Origin: JAPXSY01 sp034003585
GTDB lineage: Bacteria > Verrucomicrobiota > Kiritimatiellia > RFP12 > UBA1067
Reading direction: 5' to 3'
DNA length: 8,627 nucleotides
Assembly (NCBI GenBank): GCA_034003585.1
Contig: JAVEYH010000138.1
Location: forward strand, 1-8,627
Shown: positions 7,701-8,627 of the stretch, piece by piece
How the letters are laid out: each line of letters opens with the position of its first letter
How positions within the stretch are numbered: the first letter of the stretch is position 1
Translations under genes and position numbers: made by a program
Notes under the pieces: generated by a model
Told to the model about the DNA's origin: nothing
Seen by the model: only the letters and a program-made list of their open reading frames with translations
Databases searched by the model: none

Positions 7701-7750
7701 TGGGCGAGGAGGAGGCCGCGCCGGAAGGGGAGTGGGGGGGCTGGGCATGA
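4703..7750 (+). CDS. SNF2-family DNA-dependent ATPase (DEAD/DEAH-like helicase)
   Basis: A complete 1015-residue superfamily 2 motor, expected to translocate on double-stranded DNA and remodel bound proteins rather than unwind strands. Residues 1-370 are poorly conserved; the opening MTILHSCWHASDLHIWGEV is typical of bacterial SNF2 proteins carrying the SNF2 helicase-associated domain, which fits about 370-520 (note VTWSVTLNGTPLTEEEAAQL and PLVPLRGQW). The motor follows: YQLRGFRWL (532-540), motif I DDMGLGKT with K560, motif II DEAQ (654-657), motif III LTGTPMEN (681-688), VFTQY (846-850), motif V SLKAGGTGLNLT (900-911) and motif VI QATDRAFRIGQ (930-940) with Arg934 and Arg937. All catalytic residues are present. 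ATG at 4703 is preferred over TTG at 4661, because the family-like sequence begins at this ATG and the TTG lies in the promoter. The stop overlaps the next start by four bases (ATGA), so the SWIM gene is translationally coupled. Its precise role is unknown. Confidence 0.95.
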   Translation: MTILHSCWHASDLHIWGEVEARASGLADGPFPAAAPVTAVSPFDAGAERLCRLLRPLMPGAGETPQPAPLELVLPSRASGNGFRPVPSQPFFDEAFGSAGEEDAPVFPHPWRVTAVALPWRAALSLLGLAREPRLGDGLFAGESLLGFATLFRFAGALVARGRFLPALERAPDGAYEARWIPALDAADRRRLESLAPRLPPAAFAAGDGTPHEALEELVDRLARASVVTTLSRAHAERGPWYSPHDAWFAALRGETRRVRWETRAELEALAGALRQWRQPVEGVGPGKVPRFTLEAPACAGAPWFLRARAEEGPEGEEPPFAWDAAFLLSLGQASLLFPPLARAGMREGGIGCELTEEEAHAFLTVAAAVLEAAGYAVTLPPQWRPGHVPALALEAELTPLAHEGPATGALAEERVAVTWSVTLNGTPLTEEEAAQLERAGTPLVPLRGQWQTLDLKRVREALRARQRTDTVPVRQAVRLALGAEPGAGGLEIARVRGRGWLDPLLDGLAGGMSGMESLPVPAGFRGVLRPYQLRGFRWLVFLRAWGFGACLADDMGLGKTVQALAFLLHEKARGERRPVLLAGPMTVLGNWLGEARRFAPELRLLLHHGPGRAQGEALARAAAGADVVVTSYALLHRDYAALRRVGWSGIVLDEAQNIKNPDTRQARAARALQADYRIALTGTPMENHVGELWSVMDFLNPGLLGRRSVFRETFFRPIQSGTDPGARARLRRVTAPFILRRLKTDRRVIADLPAKIEAKVFCPLTREQAGLYEEVLESFRRDAEASEGVARRGLILAVLTRLKQVCNHPAHFLGQSENLARRSGKLERLVERLEEVFARGESALVFTQYAEMGKLLARHLCRTFARDTPFLHGGLPRPERDRLVRAFQDGTQPQAFVLSLKAGGTGLNLTRASHVFHFDRWWNPAVENQATDRAFRIGQTREVMVHTLLCNGTLEERIDALIAGKTGLADEVVASGEAFLTELSDDALREVLKLDAAVVGEEEAAPEGEWGGWA
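7723..7740 (+). promoter_or_regulatory. Ribosome-binding site of the SWIM gene inside the SNF2 tail
   Basis: A purine block (GGAAGGGGAG then a run of G to 7740) ends six bases before the ATG at 7747. It lies within the last codons of the SNF2 gene, encoding part of the acidic/Gly tail (EGEWGG). With the ATGA overlap it supports translational coupling. Confidence 0.6.
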
Positions 7751-8627
7751 GCGGAAAGAAGAAACGGTACGCCGCGCGGCTTCCGCAACAGGTCCGGGGC
7801 GGGATCCGCGCGCAGGCTGCCGGGCCGCAGGGCGGTCCGGCGCGCACCTGGTGGAGCCGGCGCTGGCTGGCTTTTCTGGAGAACTTCCGGCTCGGCGCGC
7901 GGCTCGGCCGCGGCCGCAGCTATGCGGTTGCGGGACAGGTGTCCGCGCTGCATGTCGGGGCGGGCGAGGTGACGGCCTCGGTGCAGGGTTCGGACAAGGC
8001 GCCCTATCGCGCGGAGATCCGTTTCGCGACCCTGCCGGAGGCGGCGCGGGCGCGGGTCACGGCGGCGTTGCGGCAACAGCCGATGCTGCTGGCGCGCCTG
8101 CTGGTCGGCGACCTGCCGGAGCGGATCGAGGGGCTGCTGCGGGAAGAGGGGTGCCCGCTCTTCCCGCAGCGCGGGCAAGACCTGTCGAGCCGCTGCACCT
8201 GCCCGGATTACGCCAACCCGTGCAAACATCTCGCCGCGGTCTACTGTCTGCTGGGCGAGGCGGTGGCCACGGATCCGCTGCTGCTGCTGGCGCTGCGCGG
8301 TCTCGGCCGGGAGACCCTGTTCGGGCCGGAGGCGGCGCGGGCCGTCCGGGCCCCGGCGGAGAGGGCGCCGCGAGGGGAGGGCACGCCGGAGGGAGGGCGC
8401 GCCGCGGCGGGGTTTTACGGCGCGCCGCAGGCGGCGTTCGAGGATTTCGGGCCCGCGCAGCGCGCCGTGCTGCACGCGCCGCTGGTCAGCCGGCTGGGGC
8501 CGCTGCCCTTCTGGCGCGGCCAGGAGCGTTTCGCCGACACGCTGGAGCATCTGTACGCGCGCGCGGCCTCGCGCGGGTGGACCGTCTGGTCCGGCGAGCC
8601 GCTCGATCTGCGGCGCGAGGAGGAGAA
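7747..8627 (+). CDS. SWIM zinc-finger protein, partner of the SNF2 ATPase (3' truncated by window end)
   Basis: An open frame from ATG at 7747 runs off the window after 293 codons with no stop. The start is basic (MSGKKKRYAARLP), then comes TWWSRRWLAFLE (34-45), the kind of N-terminal segment seen in bacterial SWIM proteins. The SWIM motif CxCx(n)CxH is CTCPDYANPCKH, with C150, C152, C159 and H161 as zinc ligands. SWIM domains are thought to bind DNA or protein. After it come helical LAAVYCLLGEAVATDPLLLLALRGL (162-186), a Pro/Gly/Ala low-complexity linker (about 196-222) and further sequence I do not recognise. Co-occurrence of SWIM proteins with SNF2 ATPases in bacterial operons is established and supports a joint complex. 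The ATGA overlap with the upstream gene fits equal expression. It probably acts in the cytoplasm, since no signal peptide or membrane segment is visible. Its biochemical role is unproven. Confidence 0.88.
   Translation, partial: MSGKKKRYAARLPQQVRGGIRAQAAGPQGGPARTWWSRRWLAFLENFRLGARLGRGRSYAVAGQVSALHVGAGEVTASVQGSDKAPYRAEIRFATLPEAARARVTAALRQQPMLLARLLVGDLPERIEGLLREEGCPLFPQRGQDLSSRCTCPDYANPCKHLAAVYCLLGEAVATDPLLLLALRGLGRETLFGPEAARAVRAPAERAPRGEGTPEGGRAAAGFYGAPQAAFEDFGPAQRAVLHAPLVSRLGPLPFWRGQERFADTLEHLYARAASRGWTVWSGEPLDLRREEE

Overview
The window is GC-rich (roughly 70% by eye) bacterial chromosome from a draft scaffold. It carries two runs of N: 100 at 3914-4013, the usual placeholder for a gap of unknown size, and 32 at 4533-4564. 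All recognisable genes are on the plus strand. The gene content (asd, mutS, a Spy-like periplasmic protein, a SNF2 ATPase and a SWIM zinc-finger protein) does not fix the phylum. The exported Spy-like protein points to a Gram-negative cell plan. The style of the intergenic DNA (7-base tandem arrays, a GC-rich hairpin repeat, and an ATTCGCG/GATTAGCGG-type element) resembles what I associate with PVC-group metagenome genomes such as Kiritimatiellota, Lentisphaerota or Verrucomicrobiota. That placement is a low-confidence guess.

Layout. Bases 1-322 hold no gene but are full of short repeats: a CGGGAGT heptamer array, a 27-bp inverted repeat whose arms are themselves hairpins, a CCAGAAA heptamer array between those arms, and small direct repeats. 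Next come asd (323-1339, lysine/threonine/methionine and diaminopimelate synthesis) and, 76 bases later, mutS (1416 to the gap at 3913), which lacks only its extreme C-terminus. An isolated 519-base contig lies between the two gaps. It is almost exactly one ORF, encoding a secreted Spy/CpxP-like helical protein (4014-4529). After the second gap come a fragment of a probable dispersed repeat (4565-4620) and a candidate promoter placed so close to the next start codon that the mRNA would be nearly leaderless. The window closes with a two-gene operon: a complete 1015-residue SNF2-family ATPase (4703-7750) overlapping by 4 bases a SWIM zinc-finger protein (7747 to the window end, truncated).

How the genes fit together. 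The SNF2 ATPase and SWIM protein are almost certainly co-translated and probably act together on DNA or protein-DNA complexes. This pairing is known in bacteria and gave the SWIM domain its name, but its physiological role is not established. MutS is a separate DNA-maintenance function. asd is housekeeping metabolism that may simply share a transcript with mutS. Nothing here is clearly a new system. The points most worth a second look are the compound repeat region upstream of asd, the SNF2-SWIM operon with its near-leaderless start, and the coincidence of the assembly breaks with gene boundaries.
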